Assembly: GCA_023251155.1 (NCBI GenBank)
Contig: JAHEZH010000005.1
Location: forward strand, 1 to 64,000
Source of the DNA: Flammeovirgaceae bacterium
GTDB taxonomy: Bacteria; Bacteroidota; Bacteroidia; Cytophagales; Cyclobacteriaceae
Length of the DNA: 64,000 nucleotides
Direction of reading: 5' to 3'
Below the pieces are notes generated by a model that ran no database searches, was not told the DNA's origin, and saw nothing but the letters and a program-made list of their open reading frames with translations. Each line of letters starts with the position of its first letter. Positions within the stretch are counted from its first letter, which is position 1. Position numbers and translations under genes: made by a program. Below are positions 36,754-45,390 of the stretch, piece after piece.

Positions 36754-37797
36754 ATGAATGAGACTGGAATTCTGATTTTGAACCTTGGTTCGCCCGATAG
36801 TTACCAGGTAAGCGATGTGAAAAAATACCTGAGGGAGTTTTTAATGGATGGACGGGTGATTGATGCCCCGTACCTGATTCGCGCACTGATCGTAGAAGGA
36901 TTTATTCTACCCACCCGCCCCAAAAAATCGGCCCATGCCTATGAGTCGGTATGGACACCGGAGGGCCCACCGTTGAAGGTGTTTACGGAGGCCTTTCGGA
37001 GAAAGCTGGAGAAGGAAGTAGCGCTGCCGATCGCCGTGGCCATGCGTTATGGAAATCCCACCCCCGAAGCAGCACTTAAAGAACTGAGTGCAAAGTGCGG
37101 TTCGCTGAAAGAAGTGTTCATTGCACCCATGTATCCGCATTATGCGATGTCATCGTACGAAACGGCATTGGTGCATGTGGAAAATGAGATTAAGAAAAAC
37201 TGGCCTTCACTAAAAGTAAAAGTGCTGAAGCCATTTTATAATGAGAAAGAGTATATAAAGAGTGTGGCACAAAGTATCAGACCCTATATCGAAAAGGAGT
37301 TTGATCAGTTGTTGTTCAGCTATCATGGATTGCCGGTAAGGCATTTAAAAAAATCGGATACTACGGGCAAGCACTGTTACTCGTGTGCCAATTGCTGCGA
37401 TACACCTTCACCTGCGTGGGATACGTGTTATAAACACCAGGTGACCAACACATCACACCTGGTGGCAAAAGAATTAGGATTGGATAAAAGTAAATATGCC
37501 ATTTCGTTTCAATCCCGACTGGGGCGCGATGAATGGATAAAGCCTGCTACTGCCGACCGGCTGCAGCAGCTTCCGAAAGAAGGAGTGAAACGATTGCTGA
37601 TTGTATGTCCTGCCTTTGTTGCTGATTGCCTGGAGACGGTAGAAGAAATTTCCATCGCAGGCAAGGAATCCTTTTTAAGTGCAGGTGGTGAATCGTTTCA
37701 GGTGATTCCCTGTCTGAATGATTTCGACCCATGGGTAAAAACATTTGCCACCTATTGTAACGACCGCGAAAAAGAACAGGCGCACCTATGGGCATAG
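36754..37797 (+). CDS. hemH: ferrochelatase
   Basis: Inserts ferrous iron into protoporphyrin IX. 347 residues. Start LILNLGSPDSYQVSDVKKYL, then TRPKKSAHAYESVW, the active-site FSYHGLPVRHL (His about 191) and CPAFVADCLETVEEI (Glu about 296). A cysteine-rich stretch HCYSCANCC at about 207-215 lies where the family usually has one or two Cys and might bind metal or a cluster. It is divergent from hemA, and its stop overlaps the start of hemG by ten bases. Confidence 0.95.
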   Translation: MNETGILILNLGSPDSYQVSDVKKYLREFLMDGRVIDAPYLIRALIVEGFILPTRPKKSAHAYESVWTPEGPPLKVFTEAFRRKLEKEVALPIAVAMRYGNPTPEAALKELSAKCGSLKEVFIAPMYPHYAMSSYETALVHVENEIKKNWPSLKVKVLKPFYNEKEYIKSVAQSIRPYIEKEFDQLLFSYHGLPVRHLKKSDTTGKHCYSCANCCDTPSPAWDTCYKHQVTNTSHLVAKELGLDKSKYAISFQSRLGRDEWIKPATADRLQQLPKEGVKRLLIVCPAFVADCLETVEEISIAGKESFLSAGGESFQVIPCLNDFDPWVKTFATYCNDREKEQAHLWA

Positions 37798-39131
37798 CAG
37801 GTGAATCCGTTGCAGTAGTAGGAGCAGGCATCGGTGGATTGTCACTGGCGTACCAGTTAAAGAAACAAGGTAAGCCAGTGACTGTATTTGAAGCCGCAGC
37901 CGAAGCGGGAGGTAAAATCAAGACCCTGCACCTGGATGGTTTTGAATTGGACCTGGGTCCGGTAAGTTGTGCCGAGACGGCTACGTTGAAGCAATTGCTT
38001 GCGGACTTGCACCTGGAGCAGGAGGTAATTGCTGCGAAGAGTGCCGTATCGAAGCGTTACATTTTTTCCGGGGGAACCATTCATGCTATAGAGCCAAGCC
38101 CGCTGAAGTTATTGATGCACCCCATGCTGTCGTGGAGCGGAAGATTAGGATTGTTGAGAGATGTATTTATTAAACCGGAAGCAGAACAAACTCATTCCGA
38201 TGAAACAGTTGCACAGTTTGTGCGCAGGCATTTTGGTGAAGAAGCACATCAGAAATTATTCAACCCGGTGTTGAATGGAATTTATGCCGGAGACTCTGAA
38301 GCATTAAGCATATCCTCTACACTGGCCATGGTGAAGACGTTGGCCGGAACGTATGGATCAGTCATAAAAGGTTTGCGTGCGGAGAAGGGCAAATTGAACA
38401 TGTCACGCAAGATCATTGGGATCAAGGGAGGATTTATCCGTGTGGTTGAAGCATTGCAGGAAGAGTTAGGCGCAGATCTTCATCTTGCTACGGCCGTAAA
38501 AAAAATAACTCCTTCTGAAAATGGAGTGAAATTATCGCTACACACTAACGAAGGAGAGCAGGAACGTTTTTTTGATAAAGTGTACTTAGCCCTGCCTTCG
38601 TATGCCTGCGCAGATCTGCTGGCGGATATAGATGCACAAATGGCCAGTGCCTTAAAGCAGATCAGGTACCCGAAAGTGTGGCAGATCTATTGCGAAGCAG
38701 AAACAAGCGATCAGGTATTTGATGGTTTCGGTTTTCTTGTTCCTGCCATGGAGCGCAAATCGTTACTCGGGGCCATCTGTATCACTAATCTTTTCCCGGA
38801 TAAAGCTCCGGCAGGCAAAACGCTTTTCGCTTTGTTTTGTGGTGGCGACAGGCCATATGCCTTTGAGCCCAGCGTGGAGCAGGCTGTCAAAGAATTCCAT
38901 TCCATACTGAAGCCATCGTTATTGAAAGTACTACACGTGCAGGAGTGGAGCGAGGCGATACCGCAGTTTTATGTAGGGCATAAAAAACTCCTTCAATCAT
39001 TGAAAGCATGGGAAGCACGCTATCCCGCCATTTTTTTTGCCGGTAATTATGTTTCCGGAGTTTCGCTGGGAGATTGCGTGGAGTATGGACTCAAGATCAA
39101 TTCAGAAAAAGGATCTGTTGAGGTTCGGTGA
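37788..39131 (+). CDS. hemG: oxygen-dependent protoporphyrinogen oxidase (HemY/HemG type)
   Basis: An FAD enzyme oxidising protoporphyrinogen IX to protoporphyrin IX (or coproporphyrinogen in some bacteria) with O2. 447 residues. N-terminal FAD motif AVVGAGIGGLSLAYQLKKQG (about 9-28) and GGKIKTLHLDGFELDLGP. The middle has PVLNGIYAGDSEALS and GIKGGFIRVVEALQEEL. The C-terminus has the FAD-binding IFFAGNYVSGVSLGDCVEYG. The presence of hemE, hemF and hemH alongside supports the classical protoporphyrin branch. It overlaps hemH by ten bases, and its TGA overlaps the GTG of the next gene. Confidence 0.93.
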   Translation: MGIAGESVAVVGAGIGGLSLAYQLKKQGKPVTVFEAAAEAGGKIKTLHLDGFELDLGPVSCAETATLKQLLADLHLEQEVIAAKSAVSKRYIFSGGTIHAIEPSPLKLLMHPMLSWSGRLGLLRDVFIKPEAEQTHSDETVAQFVRRHFGEEAHQKLFNPVLNGIYAGDSEALSISSTLAMVKTLAGTYGSVIKGLRAEKGKLNMSRKIIGIKGGFIRVVEALQEELGADLHLATAVKKITPSENGVKLSLHTNEGEQERFFDKVYLALPSYACADLLADIDAQMASALKQIRYPKVWQIYCEAETSDQVFDGFGFLVPAMERKSLLGAICITNLFPDKAPAGKTLFALFCGGDRPYAFEPSVEQAVKEFHSILKPSLLKVLHVQEWSEAIPQFYVGHKKLLQSLKAWEARYPAIFFAGNYVSGVSLGDCVEYGLKINSEKGSVEVR

Positions 39132-39494
39132 GTAAAAAAAGAACAGCTGCGCTTGGGTTGGCGATGATAGTGGTTATCAGCTTGATCATTTCATGCGCAA
39201 ATGAAAAATTTGATAAGAACAAATGGAACTCGAATAAGGACGCTGGTTCTCCACCAGCAGAGAGATCAAAAATGCTGGAAGATTTATTGGCCGGCAGGAA
39301 GTGGGAAGGTTTATCTTATAACGATGTGATCGAGCAGGTTGGGGCCTCCGGATTTTAGTGACTCCATTCATTTTCTTTATGATATAGAAACTAATTATGG
39401 TTTTGATCCTATTTACACTAAACAACTGATCTACTATTTGTCAAGTGATTCGATTGTGACTCGATTTGAAGTAAAGGAATCGACTAAAGAATAA
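39128..39494 (+). pseudogene. small lipoprotein gene split by a one-base insertion
   Basis: The open frame starts at GTG 39128 (overlapping the hemG stop as GTGA) and ends at 39358 after 76 residues: a short membrane anchor, a lipobox LIISC (Cys about 23) and a soluble part ending YNDVIEQVGASGF. Downstream in another frame the sequence stays plainly coding: DFSDSIHFLYDIETNYGFD, then IYYLSSDSIVTRFEVKE, to a stop at 39492-39494. Removing one G from the GGGG tract at 39341-39344 joins both as EQVGPPDFSD, restoring the GxPD turn usual in SmpA-like small lipoproteins, in a protein of about 121 residues. It is a recent lesion or a sequencing error. Confidence 0.75.
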
Positions 39495-39499
39495 CAATT

Positions 39500-39516
39500 C
39501 CACCTTTTGTAGGTGG
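39500..39516 (+). terminator. short hairpin after the split lipoprotein gene
   Basis: CCACCT-TTTGT-AGGTGG, a 6-bp perfect stem six bases after the restored stop codon. No T-run follows, so termination is uncertain. Confidence 0.35.
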
Positions 39517-39619
39517 CGGGCGCAAGGTATTCGGTTGTTCATTCATGAACAGTAAAAAAGTGCGAAAATGTACACTAGTGTATTGGTCTTAGCTGAAATT
39601 CGATCAGCAACATCGATTT

Positions 39620-39627
39620 TACTTTTG
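39620..39627 (+). promoter_or_regulatory. candidate -7 box for the small membrane protein
   Basis: TACTTTTG fits TAnnTTTG exactly, 38 bases before the ATG at 39665. No clear -33 box is visible. Confidence 0.4.
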
Positions 39628-39664
39628 GTCGGCTATTTGTAATGGTCTGTTTCAAAACAGATCG

Positions 39665-39868
39665 ATGATGAGAACATTAATTGCCGCCATTCTTTTATGC
39701 CTGCTATTTGTTTTTTGCTGGCCATTAGCATTAGTATTGCTTATCCTGTTTCCATTCATCTGGCTGATCTTACTTCCCTTTCGTATTATTGGTTTTACAA
39801 TTGAGATCGTGTTCAAAATGATTGGAGCAATACTGCTGTTTCCTTTCCGTGTGTTGAAAATGATTTAG
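39665..39868 (+). CDS. very small hydrophobic membrane protein
   Basis: 67 residues, almost entirely hydrophobic: TLIAAILLCLLFVFCWPLAL, then a proline/tryptophan break, LPFRIIGFTIEIVFKMIGAI and a final FPFRVLKMI. Two or three membrane passes with positive Arg/Lys at LPFRI and FPFRVLK. The bias to Leu, Ile and Phe and a promoter-like box in front argue for a real gene. I do not know a function. An inverted repeat starts at its stop codon. Confidence 0.65.
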   Translation: MMRTLIAAILLCLLFVFCWPLALVLLILFPFIWLILLPFRIIGFTIEIVFKMIGAILLFPFRVLKMI

Positions 39869-39902
39869 TGCAATTTGTGTGCGAATTGCACATGAATTGC
39901 AC
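39868..39902 (+). repeat. inverted plus direct short repeat after the small membrane protein
   Basis: GTGCAATT (39868-39875) pairs with AATTGCAC (39884-39891), and GAATTGCAC is repeated directly at 39894-39902. It may be a terminator hairpin with alternative partners. No T-run follows. Confidence 0.4.
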
Positions 39903-40033
39903 TGATATTCCTTTCTCTCCTGCTGTTTTTTTCATCGTTCGTCTTTTTATATTTGATGCCTGTATTTGAAATAACAGTCGTATCCACAGGGTATGACTGC
40001 TATCAAACTCCCGTCAGATATAACCACCAACTC

Positions 40034-41779
40034 ATGAAAAAGATCGTTCTGTTTTTTATTATTCTCTTCGCTGCACAAGCTGCCTTTTCGCAAGGCTTTC
40101 TTAAGGCCAAAGATAAATATGTTGTCAATGCTCAAGGTGAAAAAGTCCTTCTTCGTGGCGTAGGCCTTGGCGGATGGATGCTGCAGGAAGGATACATGCT
40201 GCGCGTGCAAGGAATCGGTCAGCAACAGCATGTCATCAAAAGCAAGCTGGCAGAGTTAATAGGCAAAGACAAAACCGAGGAGTTTTACGCGGCGTGGCTT
40301 GCCAATCACACCCGTAAAATAGATATCGATTCTATGAAGGCATGGGGATTCAATTCCGTGCGATTGCCCATGCACTATAACTTATACACCCTTCCTGTTG
40401 AACAGGAACCGGTGGCCGGAGAAAACACATGGCTCGAAAAAGGATTCGCGATGACCGATAGCCTTCTGAGTTGGTGCAAGGCAAATCAGATGTATCTCAT
40501 TCTCGATCTTCATGCGGCACCAGGCGGACAAGGAAACGATTTGAATATTTCTGATCGCGATCCATCCCAACCTTCCCTATGGCAAAATGAAGCCAATCAG
40601 CAAAAGATGATGGCGCTGTGGAAGAAACTGGCCGGGCGTTATGCCAATGAGGAGTGGATCGGTGCCTATGATATCATCAACGAACCCAACTGGGGCTTTG
40701 AAAAAGCGGAGGATAAAAATGGCTGCGCAGAACAACAGAACGAACCACTGAAAAAACTGATGGTTGCTATTACGGCGGCCATTCGTGAAGTGGATAAGAA
40801 CCATATCATCATTATTGAAGGCAACTGCTGGGGTAATAACTACAATGGTATTTTTCCTCCCTGGGATACGAACACGGTAATCAGTTTCCATAAATACTGG
40901 AACTATAATGATCAGCAGTCGGTACAAAAATTTGTGGACATCCGTGAGCGATACGCTGCCCCGGTTTGGCTGGGAGAGTCCGGAGAGAACTCCAATGTCT
41001 GGTTTCGTGATGCCATTCATTTAATGGAACGCAATGAAATCGGTTGGGCATGGTGGCCATTAAAAAAACTGGGAGCTAATAATCCGCTCGAAGTAAAGGT
41101 GCCGGCCGGCTATCAGAAGATATTGAATTTCTGGGATGGTAAAGGACCCAAACCCAAATCCGATGAAGCATACAAAGCGGTGATGGAGCTGGCCGGCAAT
41201 CTGAAGCTGGAGAACTGCATTTACCACAACGATGTCATCGATGCCATGTTCCGTCAAACCCGGTCGGATGAAACCAAACCATTTCAGCATCATGTGGCAA
41301 AGGCCGATTACCTCATCAATGCTACCGATTATGACCTGGGCCGGAACCGCTATGCCTACCACGACAGAGATACGGGTAATTATTACATCTCCACCGGCAA
41401 AGAAAGAACAGCAGGTAATCAGGGGCATGTGTATCGCAATGATGGTGTCGATATTTCTTATGATGCAAAAACCGATAGCTACTTCGTTGATCATTTTGAA
41501 ACTGGCGAATGGATGCAGTACACGGTGAATGCCGAGAAGCAGGGCGATTACCTGATGACACTTACTGTGCTTTCAAAGGACATCACCGGCAGGTTGAACC
41601 TCACCGTAAACGGAAAAGTAATTAAAGATGATTTTGTCATTCTGAATACTGCGGGCCGCTGGCAGCCCGTAGAGATGAGATCGATTCCGCTGGTAAAAGG
41701 CGCTAACCTCATTCGTATCAAAGCGCAAAACGGAGGTTTTAATTTAAAATCATTCAAACTTATTGCTACGGGTAAATAA
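40034..41779 (+). CDS. secreted GH5 beta-glucanase with C-terminal CBM6-like module
   Basis: A 581-residue exported enzyme. The start ATG 40034 opens directly into a signal peptide (IVLFFIILFAAQAAFSQ); a longer frame from 39953 would hide it. The GH5 barrel spans about 30-400: VLLRGVGLGGWMLQEGYML, FNSVRLPMHYNLY, ILDLHAAPGGQ, the acid/base Glu in YDIINEPNW (about 217) and the nucleophile Glu in PVWLGESGEN (about 314). Residues about 430-580 form a beta-sandwich with TGEWMQYTVNAEKQGDYLM, as in CBM6/CBM35. It cleaves beta-1,4 or mixed-linkage glucan or mannan; specificity is not readable. Confidence 0.9.
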   Translation: MKKIVLFFIILFAAQAAFSQGFLKAKDKYVVNAQGEKVLLRGVGLGGWMLQEGYMLRVQGIGQQQHVIKSKLAELIGKDKTEEFYAAWLANHTRKIDIDSMKAWGFNSVRLPMHYNLYTLPVEQEPVAGENTWLEKGFAMTDSLLSWCKANQMYLILDLHAAPGGQGNDLNISDRDPSQPSLWQNEANQQKMMALWKKLAGRYANEEWIGAYDIINEPNWGFEKAEDKNGCAEQQNEPLKKLMVAITAAIREVDKNHIIIIEGNCWGNNYNGIFPPWDTNTVISFHKYWNYNDQQSVQKFVDIRERYAAPVWLGESGENSNVWFRDAIHLMERNEIGWAWWPLKKLGANNPLEVKVPAGYQKILNFWDGKGPKPKSDEAYKAVMELAGNLKLENCIYHNDVIDAMFRQTRSDETKPFQHHVAKADYLINATDYDLGRNRYAYHDRDTGNYYISTGKERTAGNQGHVYRNDGVDISYDAKTDSYFVDHFETGEWMQYTVNAEKQGDYLMTLTVLSKDITGRLNLTVNGKVIKDDFVILNTAGRWQPVEMRSIPLVKGANLIRIKAQNGGFNLKSFKLIATGK

Positions 41780-41900
41780 ACGAACTACTTGATCTTACTT
41801 TCTTGAGATGCAGCAGAGGAGAAATCAGTTGCAGCTAAATGATATCGGGGAGGAAGTATGCCCCCTTTCTATCCGGTAGCGCAGATGAGTTTGATATGGA

Positions 41901-42617
41901 CTAAGGTCCAGTTACCGGGTAAACAATTCGTACACGATAACTTTTTCCTTTGGGATCATTGATGGTAGAGATGCCCTCGTATTGCATCAGACGTTTCGAC
42001 CCGGCATTGTATTGCAAGAGTATAGGAGGTAACAGCTTGCGTAGAATAAAGGCATCCGGTTCCATCCTCAGCGTCACCGTATTTTTTCCTGTAGAAGTAG
42101 GTTCGTTCGTTTTGAAAACACGGAAGGCATAATAATCCAGTTGTGAGGGTACTGCAAAGTAGAACGTGATTCGCTCTCCGTTCATGATCTCCTCCCAATG
42201 TGCTTTGACAAAGTGTGTGAATCCACCATCGACCACTGCAGGTGACGGGATTTTAATTTTCTTAGTCTGTAGTTCTTTGCCTGAATTTTTTCTGAATTGA
42301 AGTGTAGTCCATTCGCCCACCGTAGAAGATCCTTCCATGTATCCATCGCGATTATCTTCCTGCAGGAAATCAGGACTGAACGTATTCCTGGAGTAGTCAA
42401 TTCGTTTGGATACGATGACCTTATTCTGATCATCTTTAAACTGAATGCGTGTTTCGGTAGTGTGTTCTCCCGATTGCCATTCTTCATGTTCTTCCGTATA
42501 GTAAAATTCCCCCGATTGCAGATCAGAAGCGGTGCCCGAGTAGCGAAGGCTATGCTTGGCAGAAAAAGCAAAAAGCCCGAATACGATAAATGCTAAAATG
42601 ATATTTATCTTTTTCAT
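41901..42617 (-). CDS. hypothetical membrane-anchored or exported protein
   Basis: About 238 residues from the ATG at 42617 (a GTG two codons upstream is also possible). One N-terminal hydrophobic segment (INIILAFIVFGLFAFSA) acts as a signal or anchor. The rest is soluble and rich in beta-type pattern: SGEHTTETRIQFKDDQNKVI, ERITFYFAVPSQLDYYAFRV, ILRKLLPPILLQYNAGSKRL and a C-terminal SYRVRIVYP. I do not recognise a family. It stands alone on its strand between the glucanase and another unknown gene. Confidence 0.7.
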   Translation of the reverse strand: MKKINIILAFIVFGLFAFSAKHSLRYSGTASDLQSGEFYYTEEHEEWQSGEHTTETRIQFKDDQNKVIVSKRIDYSRNTFSPDFLQEDNRDGYMEGSSTVGEWTTLQFRKNSGKELQTKKIKIPSPAVVDGGFTHFVKAHWEEIMNGERITFYFAVPSQLDYYAFRVFKTNEPTSTGKNTVTLRMEPDAFILRKLLPPILLQYNAGSKRLMQYEGISTINDPKGKSYRVRIVYPVTGP

Positions 42618-42796
42618 ATCCACAACTACGTAAAAATTACCCCATTTGGATTTTTCAATTGCACGAACCGGCCGGATTGGGAATTTTTTGATCGTGATCG
42701 GATCATTCCATCACAGGTATTGGTTTTGCACTCGTTTGTAGAGACAACTTTAGTGAAATAGAAAAAAGTCAATTATCCTTTCATTATCTTAGGCTT

Positions 42797-43771
42797 GTGA
42801 AGCGCATTCAGAATAAAATTAAATCCGGTTTTGTCATTGTCACCGTTGTTGTATCTGCGTCCGGAGTGTGGGCGCAGGATTCCATCACGTTTATCCCGTC
42901 ATGGAAAGCAGGGGATTCACACAATTATATCTTCTCGCGGCTCCGTCAGGATTACACCAACGATACCCTGTATTCCTCCAGTACTTTTGATTACACCGTA
43001 TCATTAACAGCCACCCGATCGCAACCGGAAGAAAGTGAGCTTACATTAATTTATAAAGGCAAGTCGAAAGACTATAAGGTGTTGAAGAAAACACCCGACA
43101 AGTTTGTGCTTGCCAATGCACTGGAATACCTCACCATTAAACTGTATGGATTCAGTTCACTGAAAGTAGTGTACACCATCGATGCAAGAGGTACCTTTCT
43201 TGGCATAAAGAATAAAAACGAGTTGCGTAATTATATCTCATCGGTGCTTACGGCAGCGAAGCACGACCAGCAGGTGACACCTGATTTTGCAGGAGTGCTG
43301 GAGCAACTGAAGCCCACCCTACTTTCGGATGACTATGTGGAGTATTCTTTTCTTCCGGAGATTCAATTCTATCATCTGCTTTACAGCAAATCATGGAAAC
43401 CCGGTCGTCAGCAAAATGAAATTGAAGTTCCTAACCCGGTTACTGGCGAAGGGCTCCCCGGAATTCTAACTGCCGAAGTAAAAAAAGTAGCGGTGAAAAA
43501 ACCAGCACCCAGGAAGGAGTTACCCACCTATGAGATTGTCATGCAACAAAAACTGGATCAGGCCAGGCTTATGAAAGCCATGCAGGAAACAGCGCATCAG
43601 ACCGGCATCGAAAACAACGGTACTCCGCCCATTGATTTTAATGCGGTTTACCGATACACGGTAAAAGATCACCTGATCAAAAAGGCATCTTATATAAAAA
43701 CGGTAGTCAGTGCCGAGTCCAAATCGGTAGAGGAATTCCTGATCAGGCCGGTAATTCCGGGTGCGAAATGA
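42797..43771 (+). CDS. hypothetical exported protein
   Basis: 324 residues from a GTG start at 42797, with a signal peptide (SGFVIVTVVVSASGVWAQ). The mature protein has no membrane helix and no catalytic pattern I know. Visible parts are FDYTVSLTATRSQPEESELT, VVYTIDARGTFLGIKNKNEL and a lysine-rich segment KKVAVKKPAPRKE in the middle. It resembles in style the many Bacteroidota periplasmic proteins of unknown role. It lies 53 bases upstream of the GAF kinase on the same strand. Confidence 0.7.
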   Translation: MKRIQNKIKSGFVIVTVVVSASGVWAQDSITFIPSWKAGDSHNYIFSRLRQDYTNDTLYSSSTFDYTVSLTATRSQPEESELTLIYKGKSKDYKVLKKTPDKFVLANALEYLTIKLYGFSSLKVVYTIDARGTFLGIKNKNELRNYISSVLTAAKHDQQVTPDFAGVLEQLKPTLLSDDYVEYSFLPEIQFYHLLYSKSWKPGRQQNEIEVPNPVTGEGLPGILTAEVKKVAVKKPAPRKELPTYEIVMQQKLDQARLMKAMQETAHQTGIENNGTPPIDFNAVYRYTVKDHLIKKASYIKTVVSAESKSVEEFLIRPVIPGAK

Positions 43772-43824
43772 TTCGTGATTTTCGTTTGTGAGATTGGCTG
43801 AAAATTCCTTACTTAATTAGGAAT

Positions 43825-45033
43825 ATGCTTTTACCTCCCTTGCCTGAAAATGAGACCGCGCGGCTCGCAGAGTTGAAGAACTACTCTTTTCTGGATACCC
43901 TGCCTGAAAAAGATCTGGATGACCTCACGCGGCTCGCTTCGGAGATTTGCCAGACACCCATCGCGTTAATAGGTCTGATAGATGAAAAGAGGCAATGGTA
44001 TAAATCCAAGGTAGGTATTGATGGCAACGAAGTACAACGAGAGCTGTCATTTTGCTCTTATGCTTTATTGGATACTTCCTCTATTTTGGAAGTGGCTGAT
44101 TCGCGCCAGGACGAGCGGTTTAAAGACAACCCCAGCGTGACGGGTCCGCCCAATGTGATTTTCTATGCAGGGGTGCCATTGGTGACCACCAACGGCTATG
44201 CGTTAGGTACACTTTGTGTTATCGATGACAAAGTGAGGAAACTGAGCAATAGTCAGCGTAATTCGTTATGGATTATTGCCAATCAGATCATTCAGCTTTT
44301 TGAGCTACGAAGGTCCATCCGGTTGCTGAAAGAAACAGAGAAGCGGCTGAGTGAATCGAATGAAGAGATGAAAGCATTCACCTATACCGTCTCTCATGAT
44401 TTGCGTACTCCCCTGCGCAGCATTAATAGCTATGCCAGTATACTGCTGCAAGACCACACTTCGCAGCTGGATGAGGAGGCAAGACAAATGTGTGGCCGGA
44501 TGAGCAGTGAAGCAAAGCGGATGGGAAATCTCATTGATGACCTGCTCACCTTTACTCGCCTGAATCAGTCTCCGCTGAAGATCGTCCCTATCGACATGAC
44601 CCAGCTGGCTTCGCAGGTATTCAGGAAGATATCTGCTCCCTTGGAACCATCTAAAATCGATTTTAAAACAGCTGCGCTTCCGGCCATCAATGGTGACCCG
44701 TTTATGATCGAACTGGTGTGGCAGAACCTGATCGACAATGCAATCAAGTTTTCCTCCATGAGAGCGCATCCTGTCATAGAAATCGGTTCGGAAAACAGAG
44801 GCAACAAAGACGTTTACTTTATCCGCGACAATGGAGCAGGGTTTGATATGAAGTACGTGCATAAACTCTTTGGGGTCTTCGAGCGACTCTATGGACTGCA
44901 CGAGTTTGATGGTACCGGTGTGGGGCTGGCCATTATCAAAAGGATTGTAGAACGGCACGGAGGCAGAATATGGGCCGAAGGTGAACCCGGAAAAGGCGCT
45001 ACTTTCTATTTTACAATCAATGAGGGAAAGTAA
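43825..45033 (+). CDS. GAF-domain sensor histidine kinase, soluble
   Basis: A 402-residue cytosolic kinase without membrane helices. The GAF domain (about 20-165) shows TPIALIGLIDEKRQWYKSKV and FYAGVPLVTTNGYALGTLCV. A coiled coil links to the kinase core: H-box TVSHDLRTPLRSINSYA (His about 191), N-box WQNLIDNAIKFSS (about 300), G1 IRDNGAGFDM and G2 FDGTGVGLAIIKRIVERHGG. The pattern resembles the phytochrome-like/CHASE-type HisKA group, but the Cys that binds bilin is not evident. The signal is unknown, and there is no response regulator nearby. Confidence 0.92.
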   Translation: MLLPPLPENETARLAELKNYSFLDTLPEKDLDDLTRLASEICQTPIALIGLIDEKRQWYKSKVGIDGNEVQRELSFCSYALLDTSSILEVADSRQDERFKDNPSVTGPPNVIFYAGVPLVTTNGYALGTLCVIDDKVRKLSNSQRNSLWIIANQIIQLFELRRSIRLLKETEKRLSESNEEMKAFTYTVSHDLRTPLRSINSYASILLQDHTSQLDEEARQMCGRMSSEAKRMGNLIDDLLTFTRLNQSPLKIVPIDMTQLASQVFRKISAPLEPSKIDFKTAALPAINGDPFMIELVWQNLIDNAIKFSSMRAHPVIEIGSENRGNKDVYFIRDNGAGFDMKYVHKLFGVFERLYGLHEFDGTGVGLAIIKRIVERHGGRIWAEGEPGKGATFYFTINEGK

Positions 45034-45390
45034 ATAGCGCTGCCGACAACGCGTAAGAAAGTTACTGACTCGTACCGGATACCATTACGCGAATGCACAG
45101 TAAAAAGCGCTTCGCAGCTATTTTGCATCTTATACGTACTTTTTGGAGCAGCCTGCGTATGTCATCCACACGCCTCTCATCTGACTTCTGCTTATTACCT
45201 TCTGTAATTTGTGCGGATAAGCGCGCCAGGAAGCAAAAAACGGGACAGCCTTACCCCAAAAAAATAAATCCCTGGTTCTGACCAAAAAATCAATCGCTTC
45301 TGCGAAAAGTATTCTACCAAATGCAACATCAATCACTGGTATCTGATTTTTACAATTCATGTCATTATTGATAGTTAAATGTATACCGCC
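45034..45390. other. intergenic region without a recognised feature
   Basis: About 350 bases between the kinase and the hydrolase gene. ORFs in it are short or antisense to the hydrolase, and none has plausible coding composition. No hairpin with a T-run or clear promoter box was seen. Confidence 0.4.

Noticed and set aside
44305-44958. 217-codon minus-strand frame inside the GAF kinase
   Set aside because: Antisense to the H, N and G boxes.
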